In this document: positions 51,534 to 60,072 of the stretch, in pieces
How positions within the stretch are numbered: position 1 is the first letter of the stretch
How the letters are laid out: each line of letters starts with the position of its first letter
From: an uncultured Porphyromonadaceae bacterium
GTDB taxonomy: Bacteria > Bacteroidota > Bacteroidia > Bacteroidales > Muribaculaceae
Assembly: GCA_900548875.1 (NCBI GenBank)
Contig: URMA01000007.1
Coordinates: forward strand, 1 to 61,514
Reading direction: 5' to 3'
DNA length: 61,514 bases
Made by a program: the position numbers and the translations under genes
The notes under the pieces: model-generated
What the model was told of the DNA's origin: nothing
The model's input: only the letters and a program-made list of their open reading frames with translations
The model's database searches: none

Positions 51534-52244
51534 CTAAAACCAATGCAGCCAGTTCTTTTTGCGTTTCGGTGTGGCCAGTAACATAGTGTCGCCGTCGCCC
51601 CGATAGTAAAGAATCGGAAGCAGTTCTACCGGTATTTCTTCGTGTACCATACAAAAGTTACATCCCGAAGCAATCATTTTATCGGCCTCCGTCATGTTGT
51701 CCGACGTGACAGGTGAGCGACGGAAAATATAATTTTGATAAGTACGGCCGTCGCAAGAGTCATAGATGTCAAAAGTCGGATACGACTCATGCAACTCCCC
51801 TATATAGACATCCTTGTATGTATTCGCATCTTTCGGTACGTAGCAATCGACACCACGACCGTTACAGTATCCGGCAATACACCTGTGGCCGGAAATATCT
51901 TTCAATCCTTTGAATTTACGTCCTAAAATTGTCACTGTGTCATTAATGCCGTAACACTGAATATCATAGTCCGCAAGTTTCCCCGTTTTTTCCCACCAAA
52001 TGCGTAATTCGTCCAACGCCTTTTGGTCTGCATTCAAATCCAGCGCTTCACGAAGCAGCCGTTCCATAAGCGAGTCCAGCCCGTGCTGACGCAAATGGTC
52101 ACGATAGCACACGTTATACTCCACAGTATCTATCAAATCGTAGTATTTAAATCCTGAACGCTGCTTCTTGAGCGTTACAACTGCCTCCTCAAGCGAGGAA
52201 AACCGATACGGCACTCTGTTCGGAACATAGATTTTTGTCTTCAT
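51534..52244 (-). CDS. hypothetical protein, Cys-rich, 236 aa
   Basis: Not recognised. Soluble, with no signal peptide and no membrane segment. Eight Cys residues (46, 97, 122, 127, 134, 164, 195, 198), of which RCIAGYCNGRGVDC and SGCNFC suggest a metal site. The C-terminus is basic and aromatic (KRKKNWLHWF). It converges with the Fic gene, with 28 bases between stops. Whether it is linked to Fic function is unknown. Confidence 0.65.
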   Translation of the reverse strand: MKTKIYVPNRVPYRFSSLEEAVVTLKKQRSGFKYYDLIDTVEYNVCYRDHLRQHGLDSLMERLLREALDLNADQKALDELRIWWEKTGKLADYDIQCYGINDTVTILGRKFKGLKDISGHRCIAGYCNGRGVDCYVPKDANTYKDVYIGELHESYPTFDIYDSCDGRTYQNYIFRRSPVTSDNMTEADKMIASGCNFCMVHEEIPVELLPILYYRGDGDTMLLATPKRKKNWLHWF

Positions 52245-52341
52245 GATGTTTCCCTTCTATTAGCTGTTCATCTAAACTTCACCTCCAAATTTAATACATA
52301 ATTCCACATAATCCTACTCGAGACAGCAATATTAACAACAG

Positions 52342-52373
52342 AAAACCCCGACTGCCATGCGGACAACCGGGGG
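52342..52373 (-). terminator. probable terminator of the TonB-receptor gene
   Basis: Minus-strand hairpin with CCCCG/CGGGG outer stem and partial inner pairing, followed by TTTTCTG; 27 bases after the stop at 52400. Weaker than the other terminators. Confidence 0.6.
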
Positions 52374-52399
52374 AGCAGGATATATAAAAAATCATGAGG

Positions 52400-54712
52400 T
52401 CAGAACATCAGCTTTGCTCCTGCAAAATAGCTGCGGGGCAACGACGGGCCGTAAACATAGCCGCTGTCGCGGTCCCAGCCGGTGTCGAAGTCTTTCTGAT
52501 AGGCATTGAAAATGTTTTTCACACCGGCATGCACCTGCAGCGTCATCACCTCACAGAGAGGAATGTCGTAAGCCAAGCGCAGACCGAGATCGAAGAAATC
52601 CGATGTCTTTACGGCAATATCGTTTTCCACTCCCGAACCTGCCACATGCTGAACAAGCATCGAGCCGGTATAAGTTCCGTTCAGCGAAGCCGTAAGCCGC
52701 TTAATCGGGCTATAGTTCAACGTTACATAACCGTAGAAATCCGGCGTGCGGAACATACGTTTTTCCGATGCTGCCGTTTCGCTCCATTCCACGGCTTCCT
52801 TATGTTCGCTCTTCTGGTAGGTCCAACCTGTCTGCAATTGCAAATCAGGCGTAAAGGCGATACGGCCTTCGAGCGTCGCTCCGTAGACACGCGCTCCGGA
52901 AGCATTGTAGCGTTCCCACACCACGTTGCTGAATTCGTCCTGCTCGCTCTTCTTGCGCAAGTCGAACACGTTGTTCAATTCCGTATAGAAACCTTCAATA
53001 AGGAAGTTTGTCATTACCGATTCGAAGTTCTGATAAATGTCGGCCGAAAGGCTGAAGCTGTTGGAGCGTTCTTCGCGCAAATCATCAGCCAACACAATCA
53101 CGTTGCGCTCGCCGGAAGCAATCGTGATGTGCAAGTCTTCATCGAATGCCTGCGGCGCACGGAAACCGCTGCCGTAGCTCAAACGCAAGTTGATGTTTTC
53201 CGTCGGATTATAGCGCAGGTTGGCACGCGGGCTGAAAATCACGTTTTTCACCAGATTGTGCTTATCGACACGTGCGCCAATCAGGAAACTCCATCGCTTG
53301 TTTTTCCATTCATTCTGGAAGAAACCGCTATAATTCTGCACAATCTGATGCGTTCTCAACTTCAAGCCGAGCGAACGGTCGTCAAGGTTGTCGTAGTTGA
53401 ACTCAGCACCCACCATCAAATCGGCCGGCATGAACAGCAGCTTGTCAAACACATAGGAATAATGTCCGCCGGCAGTCACCACGAGGTCGGTTGTCGTTCC
53501 ATAGGCTTTTTCCGCCTTTTGAAGGCTTTCTTCCGACTCGTCGCCCGAACCGCCGTAATAGCTGTTGCGGTCCGTATTCTGGAATGAGGAATAGATTTTC
53601 ACGCGATGGCGTAAATCGCTGGTATACCAGTCGTAGCCCAAGCCGCCGCCATTGATATAGTGTTCCGTCATCTCCGTGATGTTCGCCTGATGCGGCAAAT
53701 CTTTCAGGCGGTTACCGCCACGACGTTCTTCATGGATTCCATGATATTCCAACGTAAATTTTGAATTGTCGTTCACCCGTAGGAATGAGCGGAGCCCTAC
53801 CGTCTGACTCTTGATAAGCGGCACTTCCGTATATCCGTCGCCGTTATGGTCATAGCCTTCACGGTTGCGGTTCTGTCCGAAAACATAGGCTCCAGCCTTA
53901 TTGTTGCCGCTGACGAGCGAAGCGTTCAGCATGGTCACATTCTCAAAACTGTTCGAGCCGCCAATCGACATCAGCGAATGGGAAACGTCGGCCGTATTCC
54001 GCACAGGAGTCTTGGTGATAATATTCACCGTTCCGCCGATGGCCGAAGCGCCGAACAGCGCCGAGCCGCCACCACGAACCACCTCTACCCGCTCAATCAT
54101 GTTGGCAGGAATCTGTTCCAGTCCGTAAACGCCCGTAAGGGAGGAAAAAATCGGACGCGAATCCACAAGAATCTGCGAATAATGTCCGTCAAGTCCGTTG
54201 ATGCGTACCTGCATGAAACCGCAGTTTTGGCAATTGTCTTCCACGCGTACGCCCGGCTGCAACGAAAGGCCGTCGGCAAGGCAGGCAGAGCCGGAAAGTT
54301 CGAAAGCCTTGGCATCCACCACATTCACCAACGACGGAGCCTGTCGGCGGTTGGTTTCGTTTTTGTTGGCCGAAACTACCACTTCATTCAACATCAGATG
54401 GTCGGGCTTCAAATTAAAATTCACCTCCAATGAAGTGTTCTTTTTCACATCGACAGTCACTTCCTCGGTCTGATAGCCCACATAGCGCACAACCAACACC
54501 GTCTTGCCTTCTTTCAGATTCTTCAAAAAATAATGGCCGGTAACATCGGTTGTCGTTCCGACCGACGAACCTTTAACCATTACCGTGACAAAAGGAATAT
54601 GTTCTCCGGTTTCATCATCTACAATATGCCCGAAAACGTGAGCTTCCGTGTGGGCAAATGCTGAACCCGTCAACAGGCAGAGCATTGCGAAAAGTAAAAA
54701 TAATCGTTGCAT
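52400..54712 (-). CDS. TonB-dependent outer-membrane receptor, 770 aa
   Basis: Signal peptide MQRLFLLFAMLCLLTGSAFA. A CarboxypepD_reg-like N-domain (about 25-100: GHIVDDETGEHIPFVTVMVK) is followed by the plug (VEVVRGGGSALFGASAIGGTVNIIT) and a barrel ending YFAGAKLMF. It is the siderophore/cobalamin/metal type rather than the SusC type: it is 770 aa and has no SusD partner. The plug carries a Cys pair CQNC (C161, C164). The substrate is not predictable; iron complexes, haem, cobalamin or a metal are candidates. Monocistronic. Confidence 0.9.
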   Translation of the reverse strand: MQRLFLLFAMLCLLTGSAFAHTEAHVFGHIVDDETGEHIPFVTVMVKGSSVGTTTDVTGHYFLKNLKEGKTVLVVRYVGYQTEEVTVDVKKNTSLEVNFNLKPDHLMLNEVVVSANKNETNRRQAPSLVNVVDAKAFELSGSACLADGLSLQPGVRVEDNCQNCGFMQVRINGLDGHYSQILVDSRPIFSSLTGVYGLEQIPANMIERVEVVRGGGSALFGASAIGGTVNIITKTPVRNTADVSHSLMSIGGSNSFENVTMLNASLVSGNNKAGAYVFGQNRNREGYDHNGDGYTEVPLIKSQTVGLRSFLRVNDNSKFTLEYHGIHEERRGGNRLKDLPHQANITEMTEHYINGGGLGYDWYTSDLRHRVKIYSSFQNTDRNSYYGGSGDESEESLQKAEKAYGTTTDLVVTAGGHYSYVFDKLLFMPADLMVGAEFNYDNLDDRSLGLKLRTHQIVQNYSGFFQNEWKNKRWSFLIGARVDKHNLVKNVIFSPRANLRYNPTENINLRLSYGSGFRAPQAFDEDLHITIASGERNVIVLADDLREERSNSFSLSADIYQNFESVMTNFLIEGFYTELNNVFDLRKKSEQDEFSNVVWERYNASGARVYGATLEGRIAFTPDLQLQTGWTYQKSEHKEAVEWSETAASEKRMFRTPDFYGYVTLNYSPIKRLTASLNGTYTGSMLVQHVAGSGVENDIAVKTSDFFDLGLRLAYDIPLCEVMTLQVHAGVKNIFNAYQKDFDTGWDRDSGYVYGPSLPRSYFAGAKLMF

Positions 54713-54845
54713 TATGAGTTCTCTTGGTTTAATAATTCTTAGGCGAAATTACACCCGTGAACCCGTTTCCACAATCACCATTTATTGGTATTTTCCATCA
54801 GCCGGACACTCAAAAATCAACAATTCAGGTATTTCCCAATCCAAC

Positions 54846-54889
54846 CATAAACAAATGGCGCGGAAGAGAATCCACATTCCCTCCGCGCC
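54846..54889 (-). terminator. terminator-like hairpin after waaA
   Basis: Minus-strand stem GGCGCGGA with TCCGCGCC (8 bp, perfect), further weak pairing inside, followed by ATTTGTTTAT. It lies 31 bases past the waaA stop. Confidence 0.7.
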
Positions 54890-54919
54890 GTTAACGGTTT
54901 TATATTAGCTTGAAAAAAA

Positions 54920-56152
54920 TTATTTTTTATCGAATACGAAGTTATAGATTCGCTCGGTTGCTCCCAGATTGCCTTCGATATAGCGTCCGGCAATCTTGCC
55001 GCATTGGGCAAGGTAAGGACGGTCGTCGAGCATACGTGTCATAATCTGTGCGTACTCCTCGCCGCTGTTGACCGAGAATGCGCCGCCAAGGGCTATCAGG
55101 TCGCGTGCTTCCTTGAACTTGTCGTATTTCGGACCGAAAACGACCGGTATGCCATACACAGCCGCCTCGTTGATATTGTGGATTCCTACACCGAAACCGC
55201 CACCCACATACGCCACCGTGGCATAGCGGTAGCTTTTCGACAGCAGGCCGAAGCAATCTATAATCAGGCAATCGGCATCGGCCGCTTCCTCGACAGTCGC
55301 CTTGCTGTAGCGCACAGCCGGACGTTTCAGCTTCGACAGAATGCCTTCCACACGCGCTTCCGACAATTCATGAGGCGCAAGCACCAGCTTCATGGCAGGG
55401 GTACGGTTGAAGAACGAAATGAGGAACTCCTCGTCAGGTTCCCACGAACTTCCGGCAATCACCGTAAACGAACCGCGGGCAAAGGTTTCCACAATCGGAA
55501 GGTCCACCTTGTTGTCGAGAATATCGGACACACGGTCGAAACGCGTATCGCCGAACACCTCCACATTCGTCACACCGATAGTTGCGAGCAAATCCTTTGA
55601 TTCCTTATCCTGCACGAACAGGTGCGTATAGCATTTCAGCATCTTTCGGAACATGCCGCCATAGCCCTTGAAAAAAGCCTGTGTCGGGCGGAATATCGCG
55701 GAAATGATATAGGTCGGGATATTGCGACGGTGCAGCTCCTGCAAATAGTTGCCCCAAAATTCGTATTTGACGAAAATTGCAGTCTCCACATCGACAGCAT
55801 CCAGAAAACGGCGCACATTCGACGGAAAGTCAAACGGAAGATAGCAAATCACATCGGCCAGCTGATAGTTCTTGCACACCTCATAGCCCGAAGGCGAGAA
55901 GAACGTAAGCAGTATCTTCTTTTCCGGATGACGGCGTTTCAGCATTTCAATCAGCGGACGTCCCTGTTCGAATTCGCCCAGCGACGACACATGAATCCAC
56001 ACATATTTGGCATTGCGGTCGATGTATTCCTTCAGGATGCCGAACGTGCATGCCTGTCCCGCAACCATCAGTTTCGCCTTCCTGTTGCGCACGGAAGCCA
56101 CACGCACAGCCGTTGCGTAGAGCGCTATCGCAGTATTATAGATGATGTTCAT
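54920..56152 (-). CDS. waaA: 3-deoxy-D-manno-octulosonic acid (Kdo) transferase, 410 aa
   Basis: Adds Kdo to lipid A precursor. Family GT30. The general acid/base Glu lies in HVSSLGEFEQGRP (about 54-66). KILLTFFSPSGYEV, FVKYEFWGNYLQEL and the C-terminal nucleotide-binding GGFGVGIHNINEAAVYGIPVVFGP are diagnostic. An N-terminal hydrophobic anchor is likely. The length is normal. It follows gltX after the gltX terminator, so it probably has its own promoter. Confidence 0.95.
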   Translation of the reverse strand: MNIIYNTAIALYATAVRVASVRNRKAKLMVAGQACTFGILKEYIDRNAKYVWIHVSSLGEFEQGRPLIEMLKRRHPEKKILLTFFSPSGYEVCKNYQLADVICYLPFDFPSNVRRFLDAVDVETAIFVKYEFWGNYLQELHRRNIPTYIISAIFRPTQAFFKGYGGMFRKMLKCYTHLFVQDKESKDLLATIGVTNVEVFGDTRFDRVSDILDNKVDLPIVETFARGSFTVIAGSSWEPDEEFLISFFNRTPAMKLVLAPHELSEARVEGILSKLKRPAVRYSKATVEEAADADCLIIDCFGLLSKSYRYATVAYVGGGFGVGIHNINEAAVYGIPVVFGPKYDKFKEARDLIALGGAFSVNSGEEYAQIMTRMLDDRPYLAQCGKIAGRYIEGNLGATERIYNFVFDKK

Positions 56153-56173
56153 TTAGCGATAATTGAATTAATA

Positions 56174-56223
56174 TAAAAAAGCCTTGTGCAACGCTCTTTC
56201 AGGTTGCACAAGGATATATTTCA
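56174..56223 (-). terminator. rho-independent terminator of gltX
   Basis: Minus-strand stem CCTTGTGCAAC with GTTGCACAAGG (11 bp, perfect), 20-nt loop, followed by CTTTTTTATA; 9 bases after the stop at 56233. Confidence 0.92.
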
Positions 56224-56232
56224 GTGTTTGAA

Positions 56233-57756
56233 TCAGCAAGCCTTGATATTCTCAATTCCGGCTTTGATACGACGGATTGTCTCTTCCTTACCAAGGAGTT
56301 CGGTAATGTCAAACATGTGCGGCCCCTTACATTCGCCCACAACAGTCAGACGGAAGGCGTTCATCACATTGCCCATGTGATAGCCCTTTTCTGTAATCCA
56401 GTTCAATACAATCGGTTCGGCAGCGGCCGACGAAAAGTCTTCAATCCCTTCAAGTACGCCGATAAGTTCTTTCATCAATTCCGGCATACCTTCTTTCCAG
56501 CGCTTGCGCACATCCTTTTCCGCGTATTCGGTAGGAGCTTCAAAGAAGAAACGTGACTGCTCCCAAAGGTCGCGCACGAAGTTGATGCGTCCCTTCACCA
56601 ATGCCACGATACGGACAACGGTAGCCTTGTCGGCATCGGCATGTCCGTGTTCGGCAAGAATCGGCATGAACATGTCGGCCAATTTTTCGTCGGACATGGC
56701 CTGCAAATATTTATGGTTGAACCATTTTCCTTTTTCAAAATCAAATTTGGCGCCGCTCTTCGAGCAGTGTTCGAAGGAGAAAAGCTGGATAAGTTCGTCC
56801 ATCGACATGATTTCCTGGTCGTTGCCCGGATTCCATCCGAGAAGGGCAAGGAAGTTGATGACAGCTTCGGGCAGATAGCCTGATTCGCGGTAGCCCGACG
56901 AAACCTCTCCGCTCTTCGGGTCGTGCCATTCCAACGGGAAGACAGGGAAACCGAGACGGTCGCCGTCGCGCTTGCTCAACTTGCCTTTTCCGTCAGGCTT
57001 GAGCAGCAAGGGAAGGTGAACGAAAGCCGGCATCGTGTCCGCCCAACCAAATGCCTCATAAAGAAGCACATGGAGCGGAGCTGACGGCAGCCATTCCTCG
57101 CCGCGGATCACGTGGGTGATTTCCATCAGATGGTCGTCGACGATGTTGGCCAAGTGGTATGTTGGAAGGTCGTCGGCTGATTTGTAGAGCACCTTATCGT
57201 CGAGAATCGACGAATTGATGACAACCTTGCCGCGCACAAGGTCGTTGACCACTACGTCGCGATTAGATTCTACCAGGAAGCGAACCACATACTTTTCACC
57301 GTTGTCAATCAATTTCTTCACCTCGTCGGCACTCATCGTCAACGAGTTGCGCATTTCCCCACGAGTTTTTGCGTCGTATTGGAAATTGGCTATTTCAGAG
57401 CGTTTGGCTTCCAGTTCTTGCGGAGTATCGAAAGCGATGTAGGCTTTGCCGTTGTCAAGCAGTTGCTTTACATAAGTACGGTAGATGTCGCGGCGTTCCG
57501 ACTGACGGTAAGGACCATAGTTTCCGCCTTCGCGTACACCTTCGTCAAATTTGATGCCCAACCAGGCAAAAGCTTCGTTTATATAGTCTTCGGCTCCCGG
57601 CACAAAGCGGTTGGAGTCGGTATCTTCAATACGGAGAATGATATCACCGCCATGACGGCGTGCAAACAAGTAGTTGAACAAAGCTGTGCGCACCCCACCA
57701 ATGTGCAGCGGACCTGTAGGCGACGGTGCAAAGCGTACTCTAACTTTTCTTTCCAT
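56233..57756 (-). CDS. gltX: glutamyl-tRNA synthetase, 507 aa
   Basis: Class I aminoacyl-tRNA synthetase. HIGH-type motif HIGG (18-21) and KMSKS-type GKLSKRDG (about 260). The catalytic and anticodon-binding parts are complete. Whether it is discriminating (tRNA-Glu only) or non-discriminating was not judged. It ends in a strong terminator and has a -7 box at 57784-57791. Confidence 0.97.
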   Translation of the reverse strand: MERKVRVRFAPSPTGPLHIGGVRTALFNYLFARRHGGDIILRIEDTDSNRFVPGAEDYINEAFAWLGIKFDEGVREGGNYGPYRQSERRDIYRTYVKQLLDNGKAYIAFDTPQELEAKRSEIANFQYDAKTRGEMRNSLTMSADEVKKLIDNGEKYVVRFLVESNRDVVVNDLVRGKVVINSSILDDKVLYKSADDLPTYHLANIVDDHLMEITHVIRGEEWLPSAPLHVLLYEAFGWADTMPAFVHLPLLLKPDGKGKLSKRDGDRLGFPVFPLEWHDPKSGEVSSGYRESGYLPEAVINFLALLGWNPGNDQEIMSMDELIQLFSFEHCSKSGAKFDFEKGKWFNHKYLQAMSDEKLADMFMPILAEHGHADADKATVVRIVALVKGRINFVRDLWEQSRFFFEAPTEYAEKDVRKRWKEGMPELMKELIGVLEGIEDFSSAAAEPIVLNWITEKGYHMGNVMNAFRLTVVGECKGPHMFDITELLGKEETIRRIKAGIENIKAC

Positions 57757-57783
57757 CTTTTCGATTTATTAACATATAGCACG

Positions 57784-57791
57784 CAAAGGTA
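57784..57791 (-). promoter_or_regulatory. -7 box for gltX
   Basis: The minus strand reads TACCTTTG, a full match to TAnnTTTG, 27 bases before the ATG. The -33 is not evident. Confidence 0.5.
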
Positions 57792-57964
57792 GCAATTATT
57801 TTTTAATTTTCTTTACTATTCCCAAGAAACTACTTTCTAACTCCTCCATTAGCAGCAATTTCAATCGGCCCTTATACAAATTTCATGCTGATGTCTGGCA
57901 GATTGATTGCTGCTTTTACTGAAGGCATAGCGGGCTACATCGAGAAGACGGATTCGGGCGGGAA

Positions 57965-58006
57965 CAAAAAACGCCGGCAAACTGTAAAGGTTGCAGTTTG
58001 CCGGCG
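57965..58006 (-). terminator. rho-independent terminator of surE
   Basis: Minus-strand stem CGCCGGCAAACTG with CAGTTTGCCGGCG (13 bp, perfect), 9-nt loop, followed by TTTTTTG. Confidence 0.95.
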
Positions 58007-58028
58007 AGTATATTTCATTCCTCCTGCT

Positions 58029-58799
58029 CTACTCGTAGGAAGCAAGCAGGTCGAGCGGTTCGCGATAGTCGCGGTCGGGAACGGACGGCACAACCGAAAT
58101 ATAGCCCTGCGAAAGCCAATAAAGGTCGGTGTCCGTGCTGAACGGCTCGCTGTTGACATACGTACCCGTCAGCATATAGAACATCCGTCCGAAAGGGTCT
58201 TTAAAGGGAGCATATTCTTCCGTCCAGCGGCCTTTGCAGGCACGTGCCCGCTTCATGCCCTTGATAATGCCACCCGAGGGCATGTTCACATTCAGACAAA
58301 CGCCCTCCGGCAATCCTTCGCGCAACACCTTTCCCGTCAGTTCGCGCATAAAAGGCATGCAGGCTTCGAAATCCTCCGGACGGGGAGTGTGCGACACCAA
58401 CGAATAGCCGATGGCGGGAACGCCCTGCATACAGGCTTCAAGGGCGGCTCCCATCGTACCGGAATAGACGATGCTGTTACCCGTATTCGAACCGTGGTTG
58501 ATGCCCGAAAGGACAAGCGACGGACGACGGGAAACAAGGGCGTTCAAAGCCAGTTTCACGCAGTCGACCGGTGTACCGTTCAAGGCCAGCATCCGTGCAC
58601 CGTTATAGTCATCGCGCTGTTTCGGACGGAGAATCGTCTCACACGTAATGGACGATGAACCGCCGGAACGCGGACCGTCGGGCGCAACGACGAGAATTTC
58701 GCCCATGCCGGCCACACTGTCCACCAGATAGCGGATGCCTGCCGATGAAATGCCGTCGTCGTTGGTAATCAATATCAAAGGAATTTCGTTTTCAGTCAT
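58029..58799 (-). CDS. surE: 5'/3'-nucleotidase SurE, 256 aa
   Basis: Metal-dependent nucleoside monophosphatase. Metal motif ILITNDDGISSAGIR near the N-terminus, then VVAPDGPRSGGSSSIT, LNGTPVDCVKLAL and VLSGINHGSNTGNSIVYSGTMGAA. The start is the ATG at 58799 (an in-frame TTG is at 58805). It lies 17 bases downstream of the nucleotidyltransferase gene, hence probably one transcript. Confidence 0.95.
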   Translation of the reverse strand: MTENEIPLILITNDDGISSAGIRYLVDSVAGMGEILVVAPDGPRSGGSSSITCETILRPKQRDDYNGARMLALNGTPVDCVKLALNALVSRRPSLVLSGINHGSNTGNSIVYSGTMGAALEACMQGVPAIGYSLVSHTPRPEDFEACMPFMRELTGKVLREGLPEGVCLNVNMPSGGIIKGMKRARACKGRWTEEYAPFKDPFGRMFYMLTGTYVNSEPFSTDTDLYWLSQGYISVVPSVPDRDYREPLDLLASYE

Positions 58800-58816
58800 A
58801 GTCAAAAGAAATGTTT

Positions 58817-59872
58817 TTATAGTTTGGAAAGTTGTTTGTGCTTGACGATTTCCTGCGCATGGCGGAAGTCGTCGGGCGAACCGATGTCAAGCCAAATGCC
58901 GTTGATAGGATGATAAACCACCTTCCTGCCTTCGTTTACAAGCAGTTCAATCAGGTCGGTAGCATCGAAAACGGTGTCGGCCGGGATTCGGTCGAGATGT
59001 TCACGGCGGATGATATAGATGCCTGCATTCGCGTAGTAGTTGTAGGTCGGCTTCTCTTCCAGTCCCAACACGCGTGCGCCGTCGCAACGGAATATGGCAA
59101 ACGGCACGGACACCATATAAGGAATGGCAGCTATCGTCATGTCGGCTCCCTGCTCAAGATGATACATGAACATGTCTTCGTAGCTGATGGTAGTCAGCAG
59201 GTCGGAATTCATCACCAGCACATTGTCGGCCACAAGGCCGTCGACAAGTTTCGCCGAGCCAATCGTACCGAGCTTCTTCGGCTCACGCACGCAACGCACA
59301 CAGACGCCACCTACCGGCTGCGCAAAATGCTCTTCCAACTGCTCGGCCAGATAGTTGACCGTCACGGCAATATTGTCGATACCGTTGCGGGCAAGTTCCT
59401 CCACGTTGTAGTCAATGATGCTCTTGTCGCCGATTTTCAGCAAGGGTTTCGGCGTGGTCAGTGTCAGCGGACGCAAGCGTTCGCCCCTACCTCCGGCCAT
59501 CAGCACGGCATCCAACGGAAGAATGGAATGACATTCCGAGAAGTTGAACACTTGACGGATTTTTCCGCAACTGTCAAGACAAGGCACGAGCGTAATATCC
59601 TGCCGGCGGAGTTCGCGCACTTTCGCCAAATCGATTCGTTCCGCATCAAGAAAACGGAACGCACGGTGCATGATGTCGCCCACCGTCACCCCCAGACGGC
59701 TGTCGCGAATCAAAAAGCGCCTCACGTCGCCATCGGTCAGCGTGCCGGTCATTTTTCCTTCGGTATCCACGGCAAAAAGCACCATCGTCTGTCCCGACAA
59801 TGCATTGAGCTGCCGCAACGCGTCAACAAGCGATGCCTTCTCGCTGATTATATGTTTAGCATAGTCATACAT
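58817..59872 (-). CDS. CBS-pair nucleotidyltransferase (PtmE-like), 351 aa
   Basis: Two N-terminal CBS domains (about 5-115: LTDGDVRRFLI, TLVPCLDSCGKIRQVFNF) are followed by a sugar-1-phosphate nucleotidyltransferase (DAVLMAGGRGERLRPLT, NSDLLTTISYEDMFM, YANAGIYIIRREHLDRI). This domain order is that of Campylobacter PtmE, a glucosamine-1-phosphate guanylyltransferase of legionaminic acid synthesis. The ATG at 59872 is used, since a -7 box at 59925-59932 rules out the longer frame to 59998. The sugar and nucleotide are not proven. Confidence 0.85.
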   Translation of the reverse strand: MYDYAKHIISEKASLVDALRQLNALSGQTMVLFAVDTEGKMTGTLTDGDVRRFLIRDSRLGVTVGDIMHRAFRFLDAERIDLAKVRELRRQDITLVPCLDSCGKIRQVFNFSECHSILPLDAVLMAGGRGERLRPLTLTTPKPLLKIGDKSIIDYNVEELARNGIDNIAVTVNYLAEQLEEHFAQPVGGVCVRCVREPKKLGTIGSAKLVDGLVADNVLVMNSDLLTTISYEDMFMYHLEQGADMTIAAIPYMVSVPFAIFRCDGARVLGLEEKPTYNYYANAGIYIIRREHLDRIPADTVFDATDLIELLVNEGRKVVYHPINGIWLDIGSPDDFRHAQEIVKHKQLSKL

Positions 59873-59924
59873 CTTCTGTTCGCTAATTGTTTCAGTGTGT
59901 AAAGATAGCAGCCTATCTTCCACA

Positions 59925-59932
59925 CAAAGATA
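59925..59932 (-). promoter_or_regulatory. -7 box for the PtmE-like gene and surE
   Basis: The minus strand reads TATCTTTG (TAnnTTTG), 52 bases before the ATG at 59872, with a weak -33 (CTTG) 20 bases upstream. It supports the shorter start. Confidence 0.55.
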
Positions 59933-60039
59933 GTGCAAGTTGTCAAAAACAGCAAGCAGATAGAACCAAATTACCCATCGCCACGCAATGTACAACAATT
60001 ATTCACGGTTGCAGATAAAGAGATTTGCGTTTTTTTTCC

Positions 60040-60047
60040 TACTTTTG
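60040..60047 (+). promoter_or_regulatory. -7 box for the sulfatase gene
   Basis: TACTTTTG (TAnnTTTG), 25 bases before the ATG at 60073. The nearest TTTG (60024-60027) is too close (12 bases) for a standard -33, so the upstream element is unclear. Confidence 0.5.
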
Positions 60048-60072
60048 AGTACTAATCATAAAACCATACGCT

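Noticed and set aside
52394..53587. 397-aa open frame on the plus strand opposite the TonB receptor
   Set aside because: Antisense shadow; the receptor on the minus strand has a signal peptide, plug and barrel.
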